The notes under the pieces were generated by a model. It worked only from the letters and a program-made list of their open reading frames with translations, was not told the origin of the DNA and did not search any database. Positions 47,001 through 59,159 of a DNA stretch of 64,000 bases are shown piece after piece. This DNA comes from Trifolium pratense (lineage: Eukaryota; Streptophyta; Magnoliopsida; Fabales; Fabaceae), in contig NC_060060.1 of assembly GCF_020283565.1 (NCBI RefSeq), positions 40,548,001 to 40,612,000 on the forward strand, in the 5' to 3' direction. The stretch's first letter is position 1. Each line of letters starts with the position of its first letter. The translations under genes and the position numbers were made by a program.

Positions 47001-50000
47001 TACCTTTCCCAAGCCAAATCCTTCTTCTCCAAACTTTTTAATATATCACTTGGAATTCCATTGAACTGACGAAGAGGAGTTTGGACACTCCACATCCTCT
47101 TGGTCACCATCTTGCATAAGTTCAAAGCCTTCTCAGCCAATTGTGCCCAGCCGCGTTTCAGGACAATCTCAAAAAGAGCCCGCAAAAGACGTCCAGCACT
47201 CTGAAAGAAATAAAATACATGAATAAGCTAAAAGTAATAAATGATGAACACCACTTCCAATAACTTCTCAAAGATAAGAAACAGACACAAGAAATATAAT
47301 ACCACTTCCAATAACTTTCAGAGGTAAGAAACAAACCTGGGTTATAAAAACCATATCAGATGTCATCGAGAGCCCTTCAAGCTTTAACTGTGAGATGTAA
47401 GATTGCAGTAAAACATTGATCTTGGCACTTGGCTCTTCCAGACTTTCCTTGATGGGAATGGGAACGCGATCTAAAAGCTTTGCGAGCTCCATCTTCTCAT
47501 CTTGCCTTACAGTTACATACTTGAATTCTTCACTCAGTGAGAACAATCGACAAAGCTCTATATCCCCCATAGTAGGCTTCAAATGCTCATTATATGTGGA
47601 TATGGTTCTGTGTGTTATATAATAGTAACTTGCAATTCGACCCAGGTCGGTGACCTGAAAATATCCACTCTTCCTATCATACTTCACCAAATTATTTCTA
47701 TCTAAGATGGTTGCAGCTGTGTGAATCTGCAAAATTTATATAGATCAAGGTGAGACAATAGAATAATACACAAGACAGTATGAATAAGCAATATATATCC
47801 AAAAAAATTGCATTAAACATCATATGAAACCCGTCCAATAAAATATTCAAAGGAGACAATCAAACTTCAGAACAGTGGAAGAGACACTACCACCACCAAA
47901 AAGGAAGACTTGGTTCCCATTTCATGCAAATCTACGTAAATTATACCAATGACAAGAACAGACACTACCTAGTAAATAAACCAAAACTAAAGAGGGTAAT
48001 TCCCAAAGCCATGAAAATCTGGTTCCCTTCTCATGCAACTCTATATAAATCAAACTGATGACACCGAGAATCGCCAACAGAAATCCAATAAAATATTCAA
48101 AGAAAAAAAACATCAAACTTAAAAATAAGTTAGAGCCTATGTCTTGCTAGAGTTCATGACGATTTAGTTCCACTTTCATGCAATTCTAATTAAATTATAC
48201 CAATGACAAACACAGACGCTACCAAAAAGGAACCTAGTAAATAAACCAAAACTAAAGCAGGTAATTCTCAAAGCCACAAAATCAGGTTCCCTTCTCATGC
48301 AACTTCACACAAATTAAACATATGACTACAACTACCAACAGAAAGGAACCAAGTAAAAAATCAAATAATGACAATGACACAGGAGTTGGTTTAATTCAGA
48401 GAAAAATCAAACTTCAGAAAAAGTTCAAGAGCCTGTGTGTGTCTTAAATATTCAAAGGAGAAAAATAAACATAATAAGTTAAAGAGACTATGTCCTACTA
48501 GTGTCCACAAAGATTTGGTTCCCTTCACAAGAAGGGACACTACCAAAAAAGGAACCTAGTAAATAACTACAATTAAAGTGGGTGACTCTAAAGCCAACGC
48601 TAAAGCGAGTGACTCTCAAAGCCATGAAGATTACACAGATAACACTGATGACAGCAACAATCACTAACAGAACAAAACCTAGTATAAAAACCAAATAATG
48701 ACACAGGGATTGCTTTAGTTCAGAGGAGAAGAATCAAACTTCAGAAAAAAGTTATAGAGCATGTCTTAAATATTTGAAAGAGAAAAATCAAACAAAAAAA
48801 TGTCAAACTGTCTTACTAGATAGAGTCCATGATGATTTGGTTACTTTTTTCATGCAATTCAAAGTAAATTATACCAATGACAAGAACAGACCCCACGAAA
48901 AAGGAACCTAGTAAATAAACCAAAACTAAAGCAGATAATTTTCAAAGCCAAAACTGAAGTGGGTAATTCTCAATGCAATGAAGATCTGGTTTCCTTCTTA
49001 TGCAACTCTACACAAATCAAACTGAATACAACAACAATTACTAACAGAAATGAACCCAGTAAAAAACCAAATAATGACACGGGAACTGGTTTAGTTCAGA
49101 GGAGAAAACTCAAACGTAAAAAAAAAAGGTTAGAGGCTGTGTCTTAAATATAAAAAGGAGAAAAATCAAACATAAAAAATAGTAAAAGAACCTATGACTT
49201 ACTAGAGTCTACAATGATTTTGTTCCCTTTTCATGCAGTTATGTAAATTATACCAATGACAAGAACAGACACTACGAAAAAGGAACCTAGTAAATAAAAC
49301 AAAACTAAAACAGGTAATTCTCAATCCCAAAACTAACGTGGGCAGTTCTCAAAGCCATGAATATCAGGTTCCCTTCTCAAGCAACTCCACAAATCAAAAC
49401 GATGACAACAACAATCACTATCAGAAAGGAACCTAGTAAAAAACCAAATAATGACACGGTGATTGGTTTAGTTCAGAGGAGAAAAATCAAACTTCAAATA
49501 AAGTTAAGTTAAAGAACCCGTGTTTTAAATGATCGAAGGAGAAAAATACAACATAAAAAAAGTTATAGAGCCTATGCCTTACTAGAATCCACGATGGTTT
49601 GGTTCCCTTTTCATGCAATCCTACATAAATTAATAAATCATACCAATTACAAGAACAAACACCATAAAAAGGAACCTAGTAATAAATAAATCAAGACTAA
49701 AGCAGGTAATTCTCAAAGCCATAAGATCTGGTTCCCTTCTCATGCAACTCTACTACATAAATCAAAGCAACGACAACAACAATAATTAACAGCAAGGAAT
49801 GAACCTAGTAAACAACCAAATAATGACACAAAAACTGGTTTAGGTAATAAATACCAAAAGATAAATTAGAGCAGTGAGATACTTACCAAATCAGCCCTCC
49901 TCTCCTCCAATATTTTTTTTTTTGAATGGCTCTTCTCCTCCTCCAATGTTTCATCTCTTGTTAGGGCATCCTGAGCTAAACCATATAGAGAAGGATTCCT

Positions 50001-52910
50001 TTCCATACGGACAGACAAGTAAGTGTATTCAAGCCAATGACAGGCTTCCTTCGCATTTTGGACAGTACCGAGAACAATCTCTGCATTCAGCTGATCGGCC
50101 AGCTTGGAAATAAACTGGCTCTCAATAGGAAGTTGCTGGTTCATCAGAGAGAGATAATACTGCAGCTCACTGTGTCCAGTAACAATTATTCCCTCACCAT
50201 AAGAGTCATATTGGGGCCTTCCGGCACGACCCAACATCTGCATGACATCGAGAGGACTCAGTTCAGTCCAGGCCCCTTTTTCAGGGTTGTAAATCTGTGT
50301 CCCTTTGATAATAACTGTATGGGCTGGGAGATTCACACCCCAGGCAAGGGTAGCAGTAGATACCAAAACTTGTGCATGTCCATCAGCAAACAGATCCTCA
50401 ACAAGTTGCCGATCTGTCCTTGTCATACCAGCATGATGAATAGCAAAACCATACGGCAGAAGATCTTTAAGGTCACTACTCTTCACAAGATCAGTATGAG
50501 TGTGAAGAATCTCACGGCTTGCACTATCTTCTTTAAGGAATCTACCAAGAGTATCATTTGCAAGTGCGGCATCTCTGATGGCTCTAGCAGTTTTGGCAGT
50601 TTCTTTCCTTGAATGTACAAAGATAAGAACTTGATGCTTACCAGCTACACCCATAACTTTTTCATAACAGATATCGTTCATCAATTGGAACCTCTGAAGC
50701 GGCTTCTTTACTGTGATTCCCACATATTGTTGAGAAAGAGGCACAGGTCTGTAACTGTTATCGAAATAAAACAGCCCCTTGTCCGGATTAACACGCAAGA
50801 ATTTTGCCACATCTTCATAGTTAGGGAGAGTTGCCGACAATCCCACCAAACGGATAAAATCTTTTGTTGTTTCTATCTGCCTGAGTGTTCTAGCAACAAT
50901 ACTCTCAAGAACAGGCCCTCTGTTATCGTGGAGGAGATGAATCTCATCGATGATGAGAAGCTTCACAAGCTGTGTATAAGTTCGGTCTCCTGATTTTCGT
51001 GTGATGATATCCCACTTCTCGGGAGTTGTCACGATGATCTGAGTCTCTTCTATCTGCTGCCTTGTTAGTGACTGGTCTCCACTGAGCTCCCTAACCTTAA
51101 CATTATATTCTTGCAACCGGTTAGACAGGTTACCAACAACCTCAGCCACAAGAGCTTTCATTGGTGCAACATAAACAATTTTATATGCACTGTGGTCAAT
51201 AGAACCATCGTCGGGATTCCTGTGTTGGTCAATCTGTTGAAGGATAGTAAGAACAGCAACGTTGGTTTTTCCAGCACCAGTTGGAGCACATAGCAAAAGA
51301 TTATCTGGCTTAGAGAGAGCAGTTTCATAAACTTTGCTCTGCACTCTATTCAATTGTGTCATTCCTTTGAAAGCTGGTTGTGCCCAATCAGGCATAGCAG
51401 AAATCTTCCAAAGCTTCTCATTAGGATCAAGGGGTTTAGCTTTCAATGCCGGAACATAAATTTCTTCATAACCTTTGCTAAGATTCCTATAAGACCCATA
51501 AGGAAGATCACGTCTTTTATTCGCCATAAACAAACCACCTTGTTCAAAAGCAAGGTTATCTAAATCAAGCATCTGACGTTGACCCTTCAACCAGCCACTC
51601 TCGCCATCTCTATCAACTCCCCTCCTTCTTCTATCTCTATCCCTATCTCTCTCCTTGTCTCCATCTCCAACAGTATCATCTTTCAACCTTCTAGCCTCTT
51701 CTCTTATACTCTTCTCCAAGTTTTTCTGTCTCTCCTTAGCAGATGCCCTGGTAGCATGCAACTGCTCCAAAATCGGCTGCAACAAATCAGAACCATTCAT
51801 CTCTTCTTCAATCTTCTCCCTCTCCTCCTGATCTTGTGCCCTAGCCAAACGAGTACACCACACAATCTTCAGCCTATTTCGCAACAAAAACTTAATAAAA
51901 CTAAACTTGTCAAACTCCAAATGAAACAAAAGCTTATTCTCAACTTCCCTATCATCGGGCTCAGCCAAAATATTTAACACTTCCCCAGCAAGCTTCTGAC
52001 ATTGTTGCGGATCAATCTGCTGCTCAAAAGCATGAGAAATTTTCCTCTGTAACCAATAAGCATCAATATCCTGCACATTCAAATTCATCCCTTCATTAGC
52101 ATCCTCCATATCCTCATCATCAATACCACCACCCATTTGCATACCACCAGAACCATTAGCTTCAGCAATATCATCCTCCACTTCCTCTTCATCCTCCTGA
52201 ACAACATCAAGATCACTCTCCTCATCCTCATCATCTTCATTCTCTTCAAACTCAACCGCAACACCGACATCATCATCAAGACCACCATCCACATCACCAC
52301 CAGACCCATTAACAGCCTCCCCAACCTCCTGAAAATCAGTTATCAACTTCCCAATCGAAACAAGCTGATCAAACACAGGAACAGGAATAGGATTCAAAAG
52401 CTTCTCAATATCCTTCTTCTTATCAGGATTCTTAACAGTATCATTCTTCAAAACAGCAAGAATCTCATCCGCCGCACCGCTAACAATACTCAACGGCTGA
52501 CCACCAAGCTGCTGTTGAATAACACTCAACATAGCTTCATAAGCAGCACGAGTCTCCTTCGTCTTCGGCTGATAAACACCGTCATCAGTAGCAGTTAAAA
52601 CACTTTCTTCCTGAAGACGACGGCGTTTACTGCGTCTCGTCGAAACAGAATCAATCGGATCACGTTCCCTTTCCTTCTTCTTTTTCTTCGCCGCGTTGAT
52701 TTTGTCGTTGAGTTCCGGTGGACGGTCGTGAGCAACACGGTCACCGAAGTTTTTTGGATCGATTCTTCCCCGAAGTGATTCTGGTTCTCCGGTGGGTTCG
52801 TGAGTTTCACGTGGACGAGAATCGGTGGTTAGAACTAGACTGGAGTTTGCTCTGTATTCGTACTGTTTGAACCGTGCGTGGGCTTCAGCGCCACCGCCGA
52901 GATGCGCCAT
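44027..52910 (-). CDS. BRR2: U5 snRNP 200 kDa helicase BRR2 (DExH12-type)
   Basis: Three coding exons close in frame: 52910-49887, 47726-47337 and 47200-44027, giving 2195 residues. It starts [20 protein letters not shown]. An acidic linker (about 205-270) precedes a PWI-like region. Cassette 1 has Walker A APTGAGKT (542-549), DEIH (655-658), SATLPN and MLGRAGRP. Cassette 2 has APTGSGKT (1401-1408), DELH, STSLAN and MMGHASRP. Each cassette is followed by winged-helix and Sec63-type domains. BRR2 unwinds U4/U6 to activate the spliceosome; cassette 1 does the work and cassette 2 is regulatory. Intron 1 is filled by a tandem array. Near the end of exon 1 the protein reads [20 protein letters not shown], with an extra segment encoded partly by an A11 tract. 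Confidence 0.95.
47905..49860. repeat. Intronic tandem repeat array (about six units of 250-380 bp) in BRR2 intron 1
   Basis: Units begin near 47911, 48163, 48514, 48836, 49218 and 49599 with 'ttggttccc(t)tttcatgcaa'. Each then carries 'aaattataccaatgacaaga', 'acagacactacnaaaaagga', 'acctagtaaataaaccaaaa', 'gcaggtaattctcaaagcca', a second 'ggttcccttctcatgcaac', 'caacaatcactaacag', 'aaccaaataatgacac' and 'tttagttcagaggagaaaaa'. The units differ by point changes and indels. The array stops about 25 bases short of the 5' splice site. Confidence 0.92.
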
Positions 52911-54498
52911 GGTTGAAAGTTGAAACCTAATAGGGTGCATTGGATGACATTTTATAAGACAATTTTTGCAAAAAAAAAAAATAATAAATCTTTAATAATT
53001 TTATGAGATTTTGCTGGACTATATTGATTTTGTGAGATTTTAAAGATTTTTTTACAAGATTTTTTTACAATTAATATTTTTAACACATGATTTGAATAGA
53101 TTTTGAGAGATTTTTTTCAAAAGACTTTTTACAATCAAGATTTTATAATACTTTATATATTAGGAAACTTTTGTATATTGGTAAAATTTTAAAAGAATTA
53201 ATAAATTTTAATAAAAAAAATTATATTTTTTTGAGAATCCAAATATTTAAACAAAAAAAACGTTGCATTTTTTTACGTATATGTTTCTAATCATAAATAA
53301 GAATCACTACCACCATTGATGGGAAGCAGATGAATGTAACGAAAAAAAATTTGCTGTAAAAAAGTTGTAATGAATCAAAAGTTTGTAAAAAAGATGTATA
53401 ATTTGTTAAAATATTTTTTTTCTTCAAAAAAACATATTTGATAGGTAAAGAGGAAGAAGAATAAGAAGAACTTGTATAATGATGATGAAAGTAAAAAATC
53501 TTGGAGAGTTTGAAAAAATCTAAAGTCTTTTTGTGATATTCTTGAAAAAGTGAACAAAGAAAAGAAGAAGGGGTGCAGTGATGATGAACGGTTAAAGTAA
53601 TAAAGAAGAAGACATTTAATCTCGGTCAATTGTTTATTTTTATTTTTTTTATAGAGAATTCATGCTTATACACTTTGTGATTTATATATTAGGTTTATGA
53701 CTCATATGTTAGCTAAGTTAGGCTAATTTTAGTTTGTTAGAAGTCTTTAGTTTGAGCCCAGTAGGAGATAGATGCTCTTATTTGTATGAAGTCTTTAAAT
53801 TTAATTTGATAGTTTTAAATTCACTTTTTCAACGTATTGTCATGATAAGGGTGCGTGTTTGCGTGGTACATTACAAATTCAGATCATACCCAATTAAGGC
53901 AACTTGAGAATCTTGAGATTGTTTAGAAGCACTACTTGCTATAATATCTGGTCAATTGCTCAATAGAAATCCCAGAAAAAAAAAGTTAGAGATGCCAAGA
54001 ATTGGATAATATAGTTGGAATTTACTACATTAATGATCTTCTAAAATTAGGAAGGGTATATCATTTAGTTCACTCATCTATGATCATGTGAACTTAATGT
54101 TATGTTGGTAAATTTTCAAAATTAAAGTCATGTTTATAAATTTCACATGACAGTAAGATTTTCTCTCACATTCCTTCGGATGTATACTTTTTAAAGGCCG
54201 CATTTAGATGTTTTCCTTACAATTTTAAATGACACTTATATTCAACCATGTGCTATGTCATGAATGAAGCATATATACAATATTCAAGAGCATGAAACAA
54301 CTTTTTGTATGTGTGTATTGTATTTGTATGAATTTGTGCGTATAAGCATGAATTTATGTGATATTGATTATTCTCTATATTTAAATTTTAAATGATTACG
54401 TCGAAATATGAATCTGTGTGTATAAGCATGAAACCAAACACAAATGAGAACGGAATATGATTCTTTCTCTTTTTTTTTTTTTGTTCTTCAACTTGCAG
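52911..54498. other. BRR2 upstream region; possible MITE; no other gene
   Basis: Only 20 bases upstream of the BRR2 start the sequence 'gggtgcattggatgacattttat' resembles the terminus of hAT-like MITEs. A weak inverse ('agaatccaaat') appears near 53232. Between them, agatttt motifs recur. The remainder is AT-rich and holds no supportable gene. Confidence 0.4.
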
Positions 54499-54977
54499 GT
54501 TCTCCAGGCTCTAGGCAATAATACCAATGTTCCACTAAGTTTTCTATTTGTGCAATGATTCAATTGTTATTGGAACACCATTTTATATCATGGAGTATTT
54601 GGAAGGACGGATATTTATTGATCCCAAATTACCAGTATGATCTATTTACATGTCATCTTTAGTTTTCTCAACTAAAATTACCGATTGCTAGACTGGATTG
54701 TCATCATAGTTTTAAATTGTGGATTTTGGTTGCGGTTATGCTGTAAACCTTTAGTTTGCAGCTGCAATTATGGCTGCGGACTGCAACTTAAAACCATGAT
54801 TGTCATTCGTTTTGTTGCTGAATTGTGTTAAATGAATGTGTTAGGGTATGGTGCCAGAAAGTAGGAGGGCGGTTTATCGTGACATTGCGAAAACCTTAGC
54901 TTCATTACATTCTGCTAATGTGGATTCCGTTGGTTTGGAAAATTTCGGACGACGTAATGATTATTGCAAAAGACAAG
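54499..54977 (+). pseudogene. IBR3/ACAD10-like fragment (aminoglycoside-phosphotransferase-like domain)
   Basis: Piece 1 (54499-54634) encodes [14 protein letters not shown]. After a frame change it reads [20 protein letters not shown] and [11 protein letters not shown]. Piece 2 (54845-54977) encodes GMVPESRRAVYRDIAKTLAS, LHSANVDSVGLENFGRR and NDYCKRQ. Both match the N-terminal kinase-like domain of plant IBR3, a peroxisomal acyl-CoA dehydrogenase-like protein needed for indole-butyric acid response. Acceptors (cag, tag) and a donor (gtatga) remain at the exon edges. The frameshift in piece 1 and the absence of the catalytic and dehydrogenase parts show it is broken. Confidence 0.8.
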
Positions 54978-56504
54978 GAATAGTGAAGTGCATTCATGAA
55001 AAACATAACAGAAGAATACTTTTGGTGTGAGTGTTATATAATTGGAATTTTCCGTTGTTAATAGCATTCATTTTGCTATTCCGATTAATCTGTGATTTTG
55101 TTTTGATGAAGTGTGAAATCATATGATTCATGCCTTTCGTTTTTTTTGTGTGTGTTTGATTTCTCCAATTGTTTTTATTCCTTCTACTGCAATGTTTTTT
55201 ATTGTTGCTACTGTAATTTTGATTTTGCCTTTCACGGAAATTGAGTTATAAAAGCTAGCATCTGAAGTTTACCCTTACTATGAAGGAAAAGAGTATAATT
55301 GGTATGTTTATACTTTATATCATACTCTTTTGTTCAAGTTTCTTACATTGCAACATACATAGTGAATGCATTAATGAATACTTTAAAAGATTGCAAGTTT
55401 CAATAGTGCAATAACTGTATGTGCAATAAGAGATTACTCGCGCAATGGGCTGCTCAACGGTGATGCTCTAACATCAACGTCCAATAAGTTGTTTTGCAGC
55501 AAGGATGGAGAACATGACATTGCTTCCAAATACATTCAAGAATTGAAATTGACATGGTAATTCCAAATTGCTTAGATTATGGATTGTCGATGATTAAGAT
55601 TTCTATTGTTCTTTATTTGGTTGATTTGATTCTGCTACCAATCTCATAGATGCTATGTTGCTCTGTATTTTTTCTTGCCACATGTGACAAAACTGGCAGA
55701 AATGACTAAATTGAAACCTAATGGAAACGTAAATAACCAAATTGATACTTTTTAAAGGTAAGGGATCAAATTGAAACCTAAAATAAACGCAAGGGACCAA
55801 ATGTGTAGTTAAACTTTTTTTCTTTTATGAATCTTAACATCGAATATGTGTGTAATCTTTTATCACCATTATTTATTGTTTTTTTTCATCACAAATTATT
55901 CATTTCTCCTTATTTTTGGAACCATTTGTTAGTTTGAATATGATTCTTAATTTGTTTGTGTTCTATCAGACCTTGACATAATTTAATTGTTTTGTTTGGA
56001 ACTTAACATGAACTTAACATGATTGTTTTGTATTGTTTTGCAGCTACTACTTAAAGGTTGTGTAGCAGTCTAGCAGATTCTGCATATTGGAAGGATAATT
56101 CTCTGTGCCATAATTTAGATGGTGGGCCAAGTTTTGATTGTTTTTCTAAAGGTATACTTGCTTAGCTTATTATGATTTGGAGTTAAACCATTGTGTTATT
56201 AGTAGATTTCTAATTTTCAATGGAATTGATCGATTGCTTGAGTGAGTAGTATTCCTTAATATTGTGGTTCAGTTTTTTGAGTCAAAATTTGAGACAAACA
56301 AATCAAAGTAAATAACCAGTGTTTTTGAGCAGTTGTAATTTTATCTATCTTAATGTCTACACATTTTCTTGATATGACATTTAACTAGTTATACAACAAC
56401 TAAGTCTCTAAATAGCTTGGTTCGTGACTTGCATTATAAATTCTACTGCATAAATTAGAACTGCTTAACTCAAATTGTCTATGTATTATAATATATTTAT
56501 AGGC
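54978..56504. other. No supportable gene
   Basis: Sequence beyond the IBR3-like fragment is AT/T-rich with short frames only. Splice-like borders occur at 55497 (ttttgcag) and 56043 (tttgcag), but the enclosed frames match no family I know. They may be decayed exons. Confidence 0.4.
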
Positions 56505-56875
56505 TAATACTACGGTGGACCACCTTCACAAGTGGTCCACCGTGGAGAAGTGATATACCGAATATGAATTTTACAAAATTTATTATTGGATTGAAAGTTT
56601 ATATCGTATAGATCATCATAAATTTTTTAAATTTTTTTGAAAATCATTGGATGTGTTATTAAGAACTATCAAGATTTACGTTATTTAATAAACCGTTAAT
56701 TTTGATGTGTCTCAATAACATATCAAATGATTTTCAATTTTTCTAAATTTTTCTATGGATGATCTATATGATATAAACTTTCAATTCAACGGTGGATTTT
56801 GTAAAATTCGTATTCGTTATAATGTTATTCGTGACTGGTCCACCATGGACCACTTGATGAAGTGATCCATATTAG
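56505..56875. mobile_element. Foldback MITE, copy C
   Basis: The tip contains ggtggaccaccttcacaagt on one side and a matching 'gtccaccatggaccacttga' on the other. The core ('gaattttacaaaat', 'ggattgaaagtttatatc', 'tcaataacatatcaaatgat') is that of copies A, B and D. Confidence 0.8.
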
Positions 56876-57522
56876 AATTTACCTATATTTATGATAAAAA
56901 ACCATAACCACCGCACATTTTTAGTTGAAGTAGCTCAAAGTGCCTCAAGGCTATATGGCATTTTTGTCTAAGTATATTAGAATTATAACTCGGTACCAAT
57001 GTTCGGTCTCAAGGAACATCAAAGTTTTGAATCAAATTTGGTAAAACAGAGCCATTTTTCTCTTAATATGTTTGTTCATTATGAGTGTATTTTCGTTGCA
57101 TTTGGTCTTATGATCGTGTTGCCTGATGATGTTGGGCTATTAATTAATTACCATCATAATTTTCATTTTCATGTTTATACAATTGCAATTCTAGGTTCTA
57201 TAAATACCTTAAATTTTCATTTTCAGGTTTTACTGTTTCTCAAGTTCAATGCAAAAGGCTCGCTGATGTTATTTTCAAATACATTCAAGAAGCTTGGTGA
57301 TGAATTCATTTTTGGTCTAGCATTGTTTCTGTATGTTAGTATGCGTATAAAATGTTAGTGGTATTATTAAGTGGTTGATTGATTTCATCAGGTTTACCCA
57401 ATGTGAAATTGTACTTCCTATTGAAGTATATAAGTGATAATATATGAGAACTGCATATTGGAATGTTTCAACATATATATTATTATTTATTTATAATAAA
57501 ATAGCTCATGTCTCAATTTATT

Positions 57523-57536
57523 TTTTGAATAAGTCG
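57523..57536 (-). repeat. Micro-insertion (cgacttattcaaaa on the minus strand)
   Basis: Flanks catgtctcaatttatt (57507-57522) and catgtctcactttatt (57537-57552) are a 16-base repeat with one mismatch. Confidence 0.55.
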
Positions 57537-57869
57537 CATGTCTCACTTTATTCGAATAATATACTAGATTTTAATCATTTGGTTTGAGACAACAATAAAC
57601 ACCTAGAGTTTATGATTTTTAAACATGTCAAAAAGTTTAGGTACTATTGAATTTTTTTTATTATCTACTAAAGGGCATTGTCAAGTGGGCATTAAAACTT
57701 TGTGAATGTAATTTTTTAATAAAAAAAACTTTCATTTGTCCATGTTCTTTGTTCACTGGAAAAAATGAAATATGATGTTAAAATTTTTGAAACGAGATTT
57801 TTGTTAAAATGAAATTAAGCATTTCAAAAGAGATTGTAGATGATAATGAAGATCAAACGATGAAATTAT

Positions 57870-57888
57870 GTAAAAAAAGAAAAAGAAA
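57870..57888 (+). repeat. Micro-insertion of an A-rich stretch
   Basis: Identical gatgaaattat flanks (57859-57869 and 57889-57899) surround 'gtaaaaaaagaaaaagaaa'. A tandem duplication with later A expansion is an alternative. Confidence 0.5.
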
Positions 57889-58030
57889 GATGAAATTATT
57901 CAAATGTGACTTATTAGTTGATAAAATGATATTTTAGGAAAAATTATTCAATGTGACTTATTAAGCATTTTTTATTTGATAATTAGAAAAAATTTAATAT
58001 TAAAATGTTTATTTTTGTAGTCACATTTTT

Positions 58031-58060
58031 ACCCGTGTTTGGCACGGGTCCGGACACTAG
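58031..58060 (+). mobile_element. Helitron-like 3' terminus
   Basis: ACCCGTG-TTTGG-CACGGGT forms a 7-base-pair hairpin, followed 7 bases later by CTAG and then T. Plant Helitrons end with a short GC-rich hairpin and CTRR, and insert between A and T. No 5' end (TC after A) has been identified. The IBR3-like fragment lies upstream in the same orientation. Confidence 0.55.
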
Positions 58061-58454
58061 TTGTTAAGAAACAAAACCCTGATAAGAAAACAAACTAGGA
58101 AATTGAATGAAGGGTGAAATAATAGAATATTTATTTACCTTTGATTTTTTAATGTTTGTTTCAGATTTTTCACCAAAAATATTTATATTTTTAAAAAAAA
58201 TCTACTTTTTTTATCTTACTTGTTGTGTTTGTTTCATATTTTTTTAAAAATGATTTAAGTAAAAAAATCATTTTTTTTCATCAAAATGAGAATCTATTTT
58301 CAATAGTTTTTATCAAAATTTATTTTTTTATTACTCATCATTCTTCACCATAAAAAAATAATTTTTTATGATTGTAAAAAACGGCAAATAGCTTTTCTTC
58401 AAAATCTATACAAAAAAATCTCTAGATTTTTTTTAAAGCCAAACAAACAAGTCC

Positions 58455-58484
58455 CTAATCTAATCTAATCTAATCTAATCTAAT
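58455..58484. repeat. (CTAAT)6 microsatellite
   Basis: Six perfect pentanucleotide repeats. Confidence 0.95.
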
Positions 58485-58992
58485 GTTGGACACTGGACAG
58501 GGATTTTGGTTTTGGGAACGAAGATGAATGAGGAGAGTGAGTGATGATAAGTCCACCAGATCTATCATAAGTCCACCACACCGAATTATTTTCTCATCAT
58601 TTGTTTCCCTTTCCCTTTCCACCTCTCGCACATCATCTTCTTCCTCACACAACTCCATGGAAACCACGATTATTTTGCTACCCACAAAAAGTCAATGATA
58701 CACTTCTGTTTTATCTCCATTAACGTTAAAATATGAAGAATAAAAAATCATCCAAAAGTGAAACAAGAACATAAAACATAAAATAAAATTACAAAAGAAA
58801 GTTATGTAGGGTTATGTCTGAAATCTCGATTCACATTTGAAATGGGGTTGGAGAAATTTTCGATCTTGAACCATGCATTGATGAAAAAGGAAATCAAATC
58901 TTGAAGGTTTCATACCAAAAATCAAATCTTTATAATTTGGGTTTATATATGAATCTTGTAGTTTGAGCCTTTGAGGTAAAAAACAAATTAAT

Positions 58993-59015
58993 TAATCTGA
59001 TCAAAAAAAAAAAAA
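58993..59015 (+). repeat. Micro-insertion taatctgatc plus poly(A)
   Basis: Identical aaacaaattaat flanks at 58981-58992 and 59016-59027. The insert is ten bases plus thirteen A. Confidence 0.7.
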
Positions 59016-59159
59016 AAACAAATTAATGGGTTTTTTTTTAGGATATTTTATATATAATTTATTTTTAAGTTTAAGAATCATTATTTTTTAATTATTAATA
59101 ATAATGCAAGTTTCATAATTGTTTATTCAAGTTAGCCGTTTCTATTTCATTGGTTGTAT

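Noticed and set aside
47905..49860. Intronic snoRNA cluster in BRR2 intron 1
   Set aside because: The repeats contain tgatgac-like strings on the plus strand, but BRR2 is transcribed from the minus strand, where no paired C and D boxes with terminal stems were found.
47905..49860. CRISPR-like array
   Set aside because: The units are long, diverged and lack a constant short repeat with unique spacers. The context is a eukaryotic intron.
52137..52598. Plus-strand open frames opposite BRR2 exon 1, and similar ones at 44163-44885 and 50037-51977
   Set aside because: Antisense shadows of the BRR2 coding exons.
57075..57358. Exon-like stretch near the Helitron-like end (QVQCKRLADVIFKYIQEAW-type translation)
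   Set aside because: No family recognised and no consistent splice partners.
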